From JBDSKH01 sp035556655 (GTDB lineage: Bacteria > Actinomycetota > Actinomycetes > Actinomycetales > Microbacteriaceae): 64,000 nucleotides of DNA. A model generated the notes under the pieces. The model saw nothing but the letters and a program-made list of their open reading frames with translations, did no database searches and was not told where the DNA came from. This document shows, piece by piece, positions 35,605-43,440 of the stretch. The position numbers were made by a program, and so were the translations under genes. How positions within the stretch are numbered: the first letter of the stretch is position 1; each line of letters begins with the position of its first letter. The DNA lies in the NCBI GenBank assembly GCA_035556655.1, contig DATMFW010000094.1, positions 34,799 through 98,798 on the forward strand. Direction: 5' to 3'.

Positions 35605-37923
35605 CTATCCGCCCAGGCCGGATGCCGATCGGGTGACCGCGACCTCGAGTGCCGGCCGGCCGAGCACGAGCGTCCACCAGTTCGCCCCCGGGCGCGGGGT
35701 GACGACGGCCACGGCGACGGGAGCTGCGGGGTCGTAGCCGATGCCGAAGCGTCGCATCGCCGCGTCGTCGCGACCCTCGAGCAGGCGCGGCACGCGCGAG
35801 AGCGCGACCCCGAACCGGCCGGGTTCGCCGGTCGCGAGGCCGACCCAGGCGGTCACCTCGTAATAGGGAGGGGTGCGCCCCTCGAGGTTCCACTCGACCG
35901 TGCGATCGTCGAGAACGATGGTGCCGGCGGATGCGGTGGCCGGCTCCGCCGCGAGACCCGCGATGATCTGCTCCTGCTTGCGCGCATCGGCGACCAGTTC
36001 GAGCGAGAGCTGAGCCGAGAGCAGGGTCGCGGCGGCGGTGACCGCCGCCCCGGCGACGAGGACCGTCCGCCTCCCGCGCAGGATGCGCAGGGCGGCGAGG
36101 ATCACGATGGCGACCCCGACCGGCAGCAGCATCTGGTGCCTGCTGTGCAGGTCGGCGAAGGCGGGCAGCTTGCCGACCACCGCATACGGCAGCATGCCCA
36201 GCCCGAAGGCGCCGAGCCCGGCCGCCGCGGTGCGCAGCGGGTCGCGCGTCCGCTCGGGGGCGCGCGCGCCGGCCAGCGCCCAGCCCGCGATCATGGTCCC
36301 GGCGACCACCATCAGGCCGGCGATGAGGAAGGCGGCCGCCGCATCCCGCTCGCGCGTGAGGAACACCCCGGCCCCCGCACCGGCGATCGAGATGCCGACG
36401 GCGAGGCCCGCGCTCATCCGCGCGTGCCGGAAGCCCCCGCCGCGCGGCGCCGTCGCCAGAACGGCGGTCAGGGCGACCGCGAGGGCGGCGAGCACGACGA
36501 GCGTGACGCGCGCCCAGATCGGAAGCGGCGTGTACCAGGGCGCGAACCGGTTGTAGTCGGCCCAGATGCCGAAGCTCGGGAACAGGCGCGGTCGCAGCAC
36601 CCAGAACGCCACGGGGGCGATCAGCAGGGGGAGGTGCCGCAGCGCGAACCGCAGGATGACCGGCAGCAGGGGCCGGCGGCGGGCGGTCGCCAGCAGGAGC
36701 GCGTGCCCCATCGGCAGCGCGAAGAACACCAGCAGCGACCCGGTCGTGAAACTCGCCAGGAAGAGCAGGGTCGACGCGGCCACCCGTCCCCACGACGGCC
36801 GCCCGAGCGCATCGCGCTGCCCGTCGACCAGCACGAGCCAGGCGAGCGCGAACACGGCGAGGCTGACGGTGTAGGTCCAGAGCACGTCGATGCCGACCCG
36901 TCCGGCCGCGAACGGCAGCACGGTGATGAGGGCGGCCAGCAGCCAGCGCTCGGCAGCAGCCAGCCCCAGTCCGCGCCGGGTGATCCGCAGCACCGTCCAG
37001 CCGGTGATCACCGTCGCCACAAAGGACACGACCTTGAACGCGACGGGGCCGATGGCGTCGAGCACCAGAGCCGGCGGCGTCAGCCAGGGCAACCCCATGT
37101 CGGGGTAGAGCTGCGGCAGCGGCCACCAGTCGTCGCAGATCCGGGCGTCCGGCACGAGCAGCGCCGGTCCCCAGGCGACGAGCGCGAGCCCGGCGATGCC
37201 GGCGATCGCCAGCCATGCCGAGCGCAGGGTCTGACCGTCGGGCAGGCGGTGCGCGCCGTACCCGGTGAGCATCGCGCCCGCGTGCCGCATCAGCCCCGCC
37301 GTCGTGTAGGTCGAGCGTCCCGCCCGGCGGGGCGCCGCCGCCACCGGGACCGCCGTGATCCGCCCGGTCGCTGCGGCCAGCATCCCATCGAGATTGATCA
37401 GGCCGCCGCCGGGCTGCAGCGCGGGTCGCAGGGTGCTGCGGAAGGCACGGAACGCCCCCACCCATTCCGCGTGCCGCACGCCGGCGAGACGCAGCAGGCG
37501 CTTCACCGCCGTCGAGGCGAAGGACCGCGCCCGTCCGTGGGCGCCGGGGCGCGGCACCGCGTAGACCACGTCGACGTCCGGGTCGCGCTGCAGCGGCTCG
37601 ATCAGTGCGGCGATGTCGCCCGCCCGATGCTGGCCGTCGTCGTCCATCGTCACGATGAGCTCGCCGCGGGCCACCCCGATCCCCGCCAGCAGGGCGGGAT
37701 GCTGACCCCCGTTCGCCGGCAGGTGCACGACGACGACCCGGCGGTCGGCGGCGGCGATCCGGTCGGCCACCGCGCCGGTGTCGTCGGGGCTGCCGTCCAC
37801 GACCAGGACGAGCTCCGCATCCGACGCCGCGGCGAGGCCGCTCAGCGCCTCGAGGGTCTCGGTGGCCACCGCATCGAGGGTGTCCTCCGAGCGGTAGCAC
37901 GGGATGACGACGCTGAGCAGCAT
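35605..37923 (-). CDS. GT2 glycosyltransferase fused to a polytopic membrane domain
   Basis: A 772-aa protein. Residues 1-230 are a DPM-synthase-like GT-A domain (LLSVVIPCYRSEDTLDAVAT, LVVDGSPDDTG, IVTMDDDGQHRAGDIAALIE). The remainder has about ten TM helices, an extracytoplasmic loop (ARICDDWWPLPQLYPDMGLP) and a C-terminal globular tail (EWNLEGRTPPYYEVTAWVGL). Fusion of a GT2 to a GT-C-like or EpsG-like domain suggests a single polypeptide that loads a polyprenyl-phosphate sugar and uses it outside. The ATG shares a base with the stop of the GtrA gene. Specific function unknown. Confidence 0.75.
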   Translation of the reverse strand: MLLSVVIPCYRSEDTLDAVATETLEALSGLAAASDAELVLVVDGSPDDTGAVADRIAAADRRVVVVHLPANGGQHPALLAGIGVARGELIVTMDDDGQHRAGDIAALIEPLQRDPDVDVVYAVPRPGAHGRARSFASTAVKRLLRLAGVRHAEWVGAFRAFRSTLRPALQPGGGLINLDGMLAAATGRITAVPVAAAPRRAGRSTYTTAGLMRHAGAMLTGYGAHRLPDGQTLRSAWLAIAGIAGLALVAWGPALLVPDARICDDWWPLPQLYPDMGLPWLTPPALVLDAIGPVAFKVVSFVATVITGWTVLRITRRGLGLAAAERWLLAALITVLPFAAGRVGIDVLWTYTVSLAVFALAWLVLVDGQRDALGRPSWGRVAASTLLFLASFTTGSLLVFFALPMGHALLLATARRRPLLPVILRFALRHLPLLIAPVAFWVLRPRLFPSFGIWADYNRFAPWYTPLPIWARVTLVVLAALAVALTAVLATAPRGGGFRHARMSAGLAVGISIAGAGAGVFLTRERDAAAAFLIAGLMVVAGTMIAGWALAGARAPERTRDPLRTAAAGLGAFGLGMLPYAVVGKLPAFADLHSRHQMLLPVGVAIVILAALRILRGRRTVLVAGAAVTAAATLLSAQLSLELVADARKQEQIIAGLAAEPATASAGTIVLDDRTVEWNLEGRTPPYYEVTAWVGLATGEPGRFGVALSRVPRLLEGRDDAAMRRFGIGYDPAAPVAVAVVTPRPGANWWTLVLGRPALEVAVTRSASGLGG

Positions 37924-38333
37924 CAGGACCCTCTCTGCCCGAAGGTGACGGCGCGGTGCAGCAGGAAGGACGCCACGCTCACGGCGACCATGGTGATCAC
38001 CTGCGCGGGGAACGCGGCGACGCCACCGAACTCGATCAGGGCCGGGGTCGCGATCACCCCGGCGATGAGGCCGCCGGCCCAGACGGCGAGGAATCGCGGG
38101 AACGCGCTCCAGGCGCTCCCCGGCCAGCGGAACACGAAAGAGCGGTACACCGGGAAGGCCCAGGAGATGGTCACGACCTGGGCGAGGGCGATCGCGAACG
38201 GGTAGCCGAGGCCGGTGAGAAGGACCCCGCCGTAGACGGTCAGATAGCCCACCGCGACGGCTGCGGCGACGAGGTAATAGCGGGCCGCCTGCGCGACCGT
38301 GTCGGGCGCGGGTTTTCCGGCTGATCTGACCAT
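37923..38333 (-). CDS. GtrA-family membrane protein
   Basis: A 136-aa protein with four TM helices. The pattern YYLVAAAVAVGYLTVYGGVL, FPVYRSFVFRWPG and a terminal SFLLHRAVTFGQRGS matches GtrA/DPMS-associated flippases, which move polyprenyl-phosphate sugars across the membrane. It directly precedes the GT2 fusion gene (stop/start TGATG), a usual gtrA-gtrB-type pairing. The ATG at 38333 is used because the upstream extension is Arg-rich and not conserved in such proteins. Confidence 0.83.
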   Translation of the reverse strand: MVRSAGKPAPDTVAQAARYYLVAAAVAVGYLTVYGGVLLTGLGYPFAIALAQVVTISWAFPVYRSFVFRWPGSAWSAFPRFLAVWAGGLIAGVIATPALIEFGGVAAFPAQVITMVAVSVASFLLHRAVTFGQRGS

Positions 38334-38368
38334 CGCGCGGGATCCCTCTGTGGTGCCAGGATGACGGC

Positions 38369-39517
38369 GTGACCCCCGAGCACGTCGTGTTCTGCACACC
38401 CTACAGAAGCGCCCGCGAACTGGACTACCTGGACGCGGTGCTGACCTCCGGGCACGTCCACGGCGACGGGGAGTTCACCCGGCGGGCCACGGCGCTGCTG
38501 GCCGGGATCATCGGGCACGAACGGATCCTGCTGACCTCGACCGGATCGGACGCTCTCGAGATCTGCAGCATCCTGCTCGGGGTCGGCGCGGGCGACGAGG
38601 TCATCGTCCCGACCTACACGTTCGCCTCGGCGGCGACGGCCGTCGCGCTGGTCGGAGCGACGCCGGTGTTCGTCGACAGCGACGACCGGGACGGCAACAT
38701 CGACCCCGCGGCGATCGCCGCCGCGATCACCGAGCGCACCCGGGCGATCTCGGTGATGAACTACGCGGGGGTCGGGGTCGACATGGGCGCCATCCGCGCC
38801 ATCGCCGATGCGCACGGCCTGCCCGTCATCGAGGACGACGCGCACGGTCTCGGCGCCCGCACCGACGGGATCGTGCTCGGAACCCGGGGCGACCTGGCCA
38901 TCCAGAGCTTCCACGACACCAAGAACGTGCACAGCGGCGAGGGCGGTGCGCTGATCGTCAATCGCGCCGACCTGTGGGAGCGCGCGCAGGTCGTCCGGCA
39001 GAAGGGCACCGACCGCTCGCGCTTCCTGCGCGGCGAGGTCGACAGGTACACGCTGCTCGACGTCGGCTCGGGGTACTCGATGAGCGAACTGTCGGCGGCC
39101 GTGCTCACCGCGCAACTGGAGGAGTTCGACGCCATCCAGCGCGAACGGCACCGGGTGTGGACGGCCTACCGCACGGGGCTCGACGCGTGGGCGGACTCGC
39201 AGGGGGTGCAGCTGATGTCACCCGGCCCGCAGCACGAGCACCCCGCGCACATCTTCTTCCTGCAGGTCCCGGATGCGGCGGACCGGCCGGTGATGCTCGC
39301 CCACCTCCGCGAGCGCGGCATCCTCGCCACCTTTCACTACGTGCCCCTGCACGACAGCCCCGGCGGGATGCGGTTCGGCCGTACCTCGGGCGACGTCGCC
39401 CGGGCCACGTCGTTCGCCGCGCGGCTCGTGCGGCTGCCGCTCTGGCCGGCGCTCAGCGACGAGCAGGTGGACCGGGTGCGGGATGCCGTGACCGACTTCC
39501 GGGTCGCCGCGCGGTGA
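38369..39517 (+). CDS. wecE: dTDP-4-amino-4,6-dideoxygalactose transaminase
   Basis: A 382-aa DegT-family PLP enzyme. It resembles E. coli WecE/RffA closely along its length: RELDYLDAVLTSGHVHGDGE, LLTSTGSDALEICSILL, DEVIVPTYTFASAATAV, the lysine in SFHDTKNVHSGEGGALIV, RQKGTDRSRFLRGEVDRYT and FHYVPLHDSPGGMRFG. It aminates dTDP-4-keto-6-deoxyglucose to TDP-Fuc4N. A CAGGAT hexamer ends 6 nt before the GTG start. The next gene is a GNAT acetyltransferase overlapping by 4 bp, as in wecE-wecD. Confidence 0.92.
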   Translation: MTPEHVVFCTPYRSARELDYLDAVLTSGHVHGDGEFTRRATALLAGIIGHERILLTSTGSDALEICSILLGVGAGDEVIVPTYTFASAATAVALVGATPVFVDSDDRDGNIDPAAIAAAITERTRAISVMNYAGVGVDMGAIRAIADAHGLPVIEDDAHGLGARTDGIVLGTRGDLAIQSFHDTKNVHSGEGGALIVNRADLWERAQVVRQKGTDRSRFLRGEVDRYTLLDVGSGYSMSELSAAVLTAQLEEFDAIQRERHRVWTAYRTGLDAWADSQGVQLMSPGPQHEHPAHIFFLQVPDAADRPVMLAHLRERGILATFHYVPLHDSPGGMRFGRTSGDVARATSFAARLVRLPLWPALSDEQVDRVRDAVTDFRVAAR

Positions 39518-40218
39518 GCGCGGTGCGGCCGAGCCCCGCGGAGTCCGCGCGGTTCGGCCTGCGCATCGCCCGGCTCGACGGCGCGGTGCTCGACCCGGCC
39601 GGGCTGGCGCGGCTCGACCCCGACGTCGTCATCGTCCGGCTGCCGGAGGGTGCGACACCGCCCCGGCCCGCGGGATACCACGCCCTCGACGCGGGGCTCG
39701 TCGTCACCTGGCGCGGCGGCCTGTCCGGGCTCACCCGGCCGCCGGAGCACCCCGAGCTCGGCGCCGAGCGCGAGAGCGATGCCGCAGTGGTCACGGGACT
39801 GGTGCGCGAGATCTTCGTCGGCTACCGCAACCACTACGCCGCGAACCCGCTGCTGGATCCGTCGGCCGTCGCGGAGGGCTACGCCCAGTGGGCGAGCACC
39901 ACCCTGTCCGCAGGCGGCAGCGCGGTGGTGCTGCGCCGGGCAGGCACTCCCATCGCCGTCGCCGTGCTCGGTGCCGGCTCCTCGCCGGCGCGCGTCGACC
40001 TGGCGGGGGTGATCGAGTCCGAGCGCGGGGCGGGACGGTACGCGCATCTGCTGCACGCGGTCCATGAGGTGGCGCGCGCGAGCGGTGCGACCGAGATCGT
40101 GATCTCGACCCAGGCCGAGAACGTGCGCGTCCAGCGCGCCTGGCGCAACGCCGGGTACCGGCCGGACGGCCGGGAGCGCATCGTGCATCTGGTCCGGTCG
40201 TCTCTGCTGCCCGAATAG
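39514..40218 (+). CDS. GNAT acetyltransferase, WecD (RffC)-like
   Basis: A 234-aa protein with a GNAT fold in the second half: LVREIFVGYRNHYAANPLLD, YAQWASTTL, VDLAGVIESERGAGRYAHLL (acetyl-CoA loop) and IVISTQAENVRVQRAWRNAG. These match the WecD TDP-fucosamine acetyltransferase layout, including the N-terminal substrate domain. The GTG start overlaps the wecE stop, so N-acetylation of TDP-Fuc4N is the best inference. Another acyl donor is possible. Confidence 0.8.
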   Translation: MSAVRPSPAESARFGLRIARLDGAVLDPAGLARLDPDVVIVRLPEGATPPRPAGYHALDAGLVVTWRGGLSGLTRPPEHPELGAERESDAAVVTGLVREIFVGYRNHYAANPLLDPSAVAEGYAQWASTTLSAGGSAVVLRRAGTPIAVAVLGAGSSPARVDLAGVIESERGAGRYAHLLHAVHEVARASGATEIVISTQAENVRVQRAWRNAGYRPDGRERIVHLVRSSLLPE

Positions 40219-40227
40219 ACTTCCCTG

Positions 40228-41214
40228 GTGAGAATCCTCGTCACCGGTGGCGCCGGCTTCATCGGCTCGAACTTCGTGCGCCGCACGCTGGAGGACGCCT
40301 ACCCCGGTCTCGAGGGCGCCGAGGTCGTCGTGCTCGACGCCCTGACCTACTCGGGCAACCTGGCGAATCTGGCGCCGGTCGCCGAGAACCCGCGGTACTC
40401 GTTCGTGCACGGCGACATCCGCGACAGCGCCCTGCTCGACGAGGTGCTGCCCACCGCCGACACCGTCGTGCATTTCGCCGCGGAATCCCATGTCGACCGG
40501 TCGGTGCGCGATTCCGGCCCGTTCGTCGACACCAACGTCGTCGGCACGCAACGGCTGCTCGACGCGAGCCTGCGTGCCGGCATCGCCCGGTTCGTGCACG
40601 TCAGCACCGACGAGGTCTACGGCTCGATCGCCGAAGGCTCGTGGGACGAGACACGGCCCCTCGAGCCCAACTCCCCGTACTCCGCCAGCAAGGCAGGCAG
40701 CGACCTCCTCGCCCGCAGCTACCACCGCACGCACGGCATGAACCTCTCGATCACCCGGTGCTCGAACAACTACGGCCCCTATCACTTCCCCGAGAAGCTG
40801 ATCCCGCTGTTCGTCACGAACCTCATCGACGACCGGCACGTGCCGCTGTACGGCACCGGCGAGAACGTCCGCGACTGGCTGCACGTCGATGACCACACCC
40901 GCGGCATCGCCCTGGTCGCGACCGACGGCCGCGCCGGAGAGATCTACAACATCGGCGGCGGCACCGAGCTCACCAACCGCGAGCTGACCCAGCAGCTGCT
41001 CGACGCCACCGGCCGGGACTGGTCCTACGTCGACCAGGTCGAGGACCGCAAGGGCCACGACCTGCGGTACTCGGTCGACATCGGCAAGATCCGCAGCGAG
41101 CTCGGGTACGAGCCGCGGGTGCCGTTCGCGCAGGGACTGGCCGACGTCGTGCAGTGGTACCGCGACAACCGGGCCTGGTGGGAGCCCCTGAGAGAACGCG
41201 CGGCGATCGCCTGA
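40228..41214 (+). CDS. rmlB: dTDP-glucose 4,6-dehydratase
   Basis: This 328-aa SDR enzyme makes dTDP-4-keto-6-deoxyglucose, the branch point to rhamnose (RmlC/RmlD) and Fuc4N (WecE). Motifs: ILVTGGAGFIGSNFVRR, VVHFAAESHVDRSVRDS, HVSTDEVYGSIAEG, the catalytic SPYSASKAGSDLL and ITRCSNNYGPYHFPEKLIPL. TAGACT (40216-40221) ends 6 nt before the GTG, giving a leaderless start 9 bp after the acetyltransferase. rmlD starts in its stop codon. Confidence 0.96.
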   Translation: MRILVTGGAGFIGSNFVRRTLEDAYPGLEGAEVVVLDALTYSGNLANLAPVAENPRYSFVHGDIRDSALLDEVLPTADTVVHFAAESHVDRSVRDSGPFVDTNVVGTQRLLDASLRAGIARFVHVSTDEVYGSIAEGSWDETRPLEPNSPYSASKAGSDLLARSYHRTHGMNLSITRCSNNYGPYHFPEKLIPLFVTNLIDDRHVPLYGTGENVRDWLHVDDHTRGIALVATDGRAGEIYNIGGGTELTNRELTQQLLDATGRDWSYVDQVEDRKGHDLRYSVDIGKIRSELGYEPRVPFAQGLADVVQWYRDNRAWWEPLRERAAIA

Positions 41215-42092
41215 TGCCGGCGAAGGCGCGGTACCTGATCCTCGGCGGCGGCGGCATGCTGGGCTCGGATCTGCGCGCCCTGCTGCGCGAGAAAGAGTAC
41301 GTCGCGCCGCCGAGCGCCGAGGTCGACATCCGGGATGCGGCGGCGGTCGCCGAGGCCGCGGACGGCGTCGAGGTGGTCGTCAACGCCGCCGCGTACACCG
41401 CCGTCGACGAGGCCGAGTCCCACGAGGACGAGGCGCACGCCCTGAACGCGGTCGGCGCCGAGAACGTGGCACGCGCGGCCGCCGCGGCGGGCGCCCGGCT
41501 CGTGCACCTCTCCACCGACTACGTGTTCGACGGATCCGCTGACGAGCCCTACCGCGAGGATGCCCCCCGCAGCCCGCTCGGCGTCTACGGCCGCACCAAG
41601 GCCGAGGGCGAGCAGCGCGTGCTTGCCGCGCACCCCGAGGCCTACATCGTGCGCACGGCCTGGCTGTACGGTGCGGGCGGCGGCAACTTCCCCCGCACGA
41701 TGCTCAGGCTCGCTGCCGAGCGCGATACGGTGTCGGTCGTGACCGACCAGCTGGGCCAGCCGACCTGGACGGCCGATCTCGCCGGATGGATCACCGCCCT
41801 CGTCGATGCCGGGGCCGCCCCGGGCATCTACCACGGCACGTCGGGCGAGAGCGCGAGCTGGTTCACCTTCGCGCGTGCCGTGTTCGAGAACGCGGGCCTG
41901 GATGCCGAACGCGTCCTGCCGACGGATGCCGCGTCGTTCCCGCGGCCGGCCCCGCGCCCCGCGTACTCGGTCCTCGCCCACGGCGCCTGGACGAAGGCCG
42001 CCCTCGACACCCCGCGTCCGTGGCGCGCCGCCCTCGACGCCGCGTTCAAGGCCGGCGTCTTCGACCCCGAGCTGAAGGCCCTGAACGCATGA
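41214..42092 (+). CDS. rmlD: dTDP-4-dehydrorhamnose reductase
   Basis: This 292-aa SDR enzyme completes dTDP-L-rhamnose. Its glycine motif is ILGGGGMLGSDLRALL; VVVNAAAYTAVDEAESHEDE, HLSTDYVFDGSADEPYRED and the catalytic VYGRTKAEGEQ are standard for RmlD, as is VVTDQLGQPTWTADLA. The ATG overlaps the rmlB stop, and its own stop overlaps the next gene's ATG (ATGA). Confidence 0.95.
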   Translation: MPAKARYLILGGGGMLGSDLRALLREKEYVAPPSAEVDIRDAAAVAEAADGVEVVVNAAAYTAVDEAESHEDEAHALNAVGAENVARAAAAAGARLVHLSTDYVFDGSADEPYREDAPRSPLGVYGRTKAEGEQRVLAAHPEAYIVRTAWLYGAGGGNFPRTMLRLAAERDTVSVVTDQLGQPTWTADLAGWITALVDAGAAPGIYHGTSGESASWFTFARAVFENAGLDAERVLPTDAASFPRPAPRPAYSVLAHGAWTKAALDTPRPWRAALDAAFKAGVFDPELKALNA

Positions 42093-43228
42093 GCACACTG
42101 CGGGTCATCGTCGACGACATCATCGCCCCGGGCTCGGGCGGCATCGGCCGGTACGCGGAAGAACTGACCCGCGAGCTGATCCGCACCGCGCCGCGCGGAT
42201 CGAACGTGTCGGGCATCGTCTCGGCCTCGCCCGAACCCGACTACGTCGATCTCGAGCAGCGTCTGCCGGGTCTGCGCGGCCTGTACAAGAGCCCGCTGGC
42301 GCGCCGCGAGCTGTCGGCGGCCTGGGCGCACGGCTTCACCCGCCTGCCCGGAACCGGCATCGTGCACGGCACGAGCCTGCTGGCCCCCCTGCACAAGCAC
42401 GACCGGTTCGCCGACGCGGGCAGCCAGACGGTCGTCACGATCCATGATGCGATCGCCTGGACCCGCCCCGACCTGCTGCCCGGCCGCTATGCCGGATGGT
42501 GCCGCACGATGGGCAAGCGCGCCGAGCGGTACGCGGACGCTGTCGTCGTCCCGACCCACGCCGTCGCCGACGAGATCTCGGATCACCTGTCCCTGTCGGG
42601 CCGCATCCGGGTGATCGGGGGCGCCCCGTCCTCGGAGCTCGCCTGGGTCCCGGATGCCACGGCCCGGCGCCGCGCGCACGGCCTGCCCGATCAGTACCTG
42701 CTCTCGATCGCCGGATGGGAGCCGCGCAAGGGGCTCGAGCCGCTCATCCGGGGGCTTGCCGACAAGGGCACCGGCAACGTCCCGCTGATCATCGTGGGAG
42801 CGGGCACCGCCGTCGAGCCGGAGCTGCGCGAGATCGCGAAGGACGCCGGTGTCGACCCGGAGCGGGTGCGTTCCTGCGACCGGCTCTCGGCGGAGGACCT
42901 CTCGGCGATCGTCGCCGGGGCCACGGTCGTCGCCCAGCCGAGCATCGAGGAGGGGTTCGGCCTGGCGATGCTCGACGCGTTCGCGTTCGGGCGGCCGGTC
43001 GTGCACTCCGACTCCCCCGCGCTCGTCGAGGTGGCGGCCGAGGCGGGCTACGCGGTGCCGCGCGCCGACGAGGACAGCTTCCCCGCCCGCCTCGGCGAGG
43101 CGATCGCGACCCTGCTGGCGGACCCGAAGCTGCGCGCGTCGCTCGGCACCGCGGCGGAGGATCGTTCGCACGCCTTCAGCTGGCGCGACTCGGCCGAGAA
43201 GGTCTGGCAGCTGCACGCCGACCTCTGA
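42089..43228 (+). CDS. Glycosyltransferase family 4
   Basis: A 379-aa GT4 enzyme: GSGGIGRYAEELTRELIR, VVTIHDAIAWTRPDLLPGRY, YLLSIAGWEPRKGLEPLIRG and the E-x7-E donor motif SIEEGFGLAMLDAFAFGRPV. It is the third gene of rmlB-rmlD-GT with 4-bp overlaps, so a rhamnosyltransferase is a reasonable but unproven inference. Followed by the tandem palindromic repeat. Confidence 0.85.
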   Translation: MSTLRVIVDDIIAPGSGGIGRYAEELTRELIRTAPRGSNVSGIVSASPEPDYVDLEQRLPGLRGLYKSPLARRELSAAWAHGFTRLPGTGIVHGTSLLAPLHKHDRFADAGSQTVVTIHDAIAWTRPDLLPGRYAGWCRTMGKRAERYADAVVVPTHAVADEISDHLSLSGRIRVIGGAPSSELAWVPDATARRRAHGLPDQYLLSIAGWEPRKGLEPLIRGLADKGTGNVPLIIVGAGTAVEPELREIAKDAGVDPERVRSCDRLSAEDLSAIVAGATVVAQPSIEEGFGLAMLDAFAFGRPVVHSDSPALVEVAAEAGYAVPRADEDSFPARLGEAIATLLADPKLRASLGTAAEDRSHAFSWRDSAEKVWQLHADL

Positions 43229-43232
43229 CCCC

Positions 43233-43440
43233 GGTGGTCGAGTAGCGGGCGCAGCCGCGTATCGAGACCCGCAGATTTCGACAAGCGCCTCCGGCGCTAC
43301 TCAATCAGCTCGACACGCGCCTCCGGCAGAACTCGGTGGTCGAGTAGCCGCGCAGCGGCGTATCGAGACCCGCTGATTTCGACACGCGCCTCCGGCGCTA
43401 CTCAATCAGCTCGACACGCGCCTCCGGCGCTACTCAATCA
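43233..43440. repeat. Tandem pair of ~100-bp palindromic intergenic repeats
   Basis: Two direct copies begin with GGTGGTCGAGTAGC at 43233 and 43335. Each continues through GTATCGAGACCCGC and TTTCGACA(A/C)GCGCCTCCGGC to CTACTCAATCAGC. GAGTAGC at the start and GCTACTC at the end make each copy an imperfect palindrome, and the ACGCGCCTCCGGCGCTACTC end is itself repeated inside copy 2. It lies between two convergent genes and supplies the LCP stop codon (43434-43436). This resembles a repeat I associate with Microbacteriaceae intergenic regions, where it may act as a bidirectional terminator. Confidence 0.8.
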
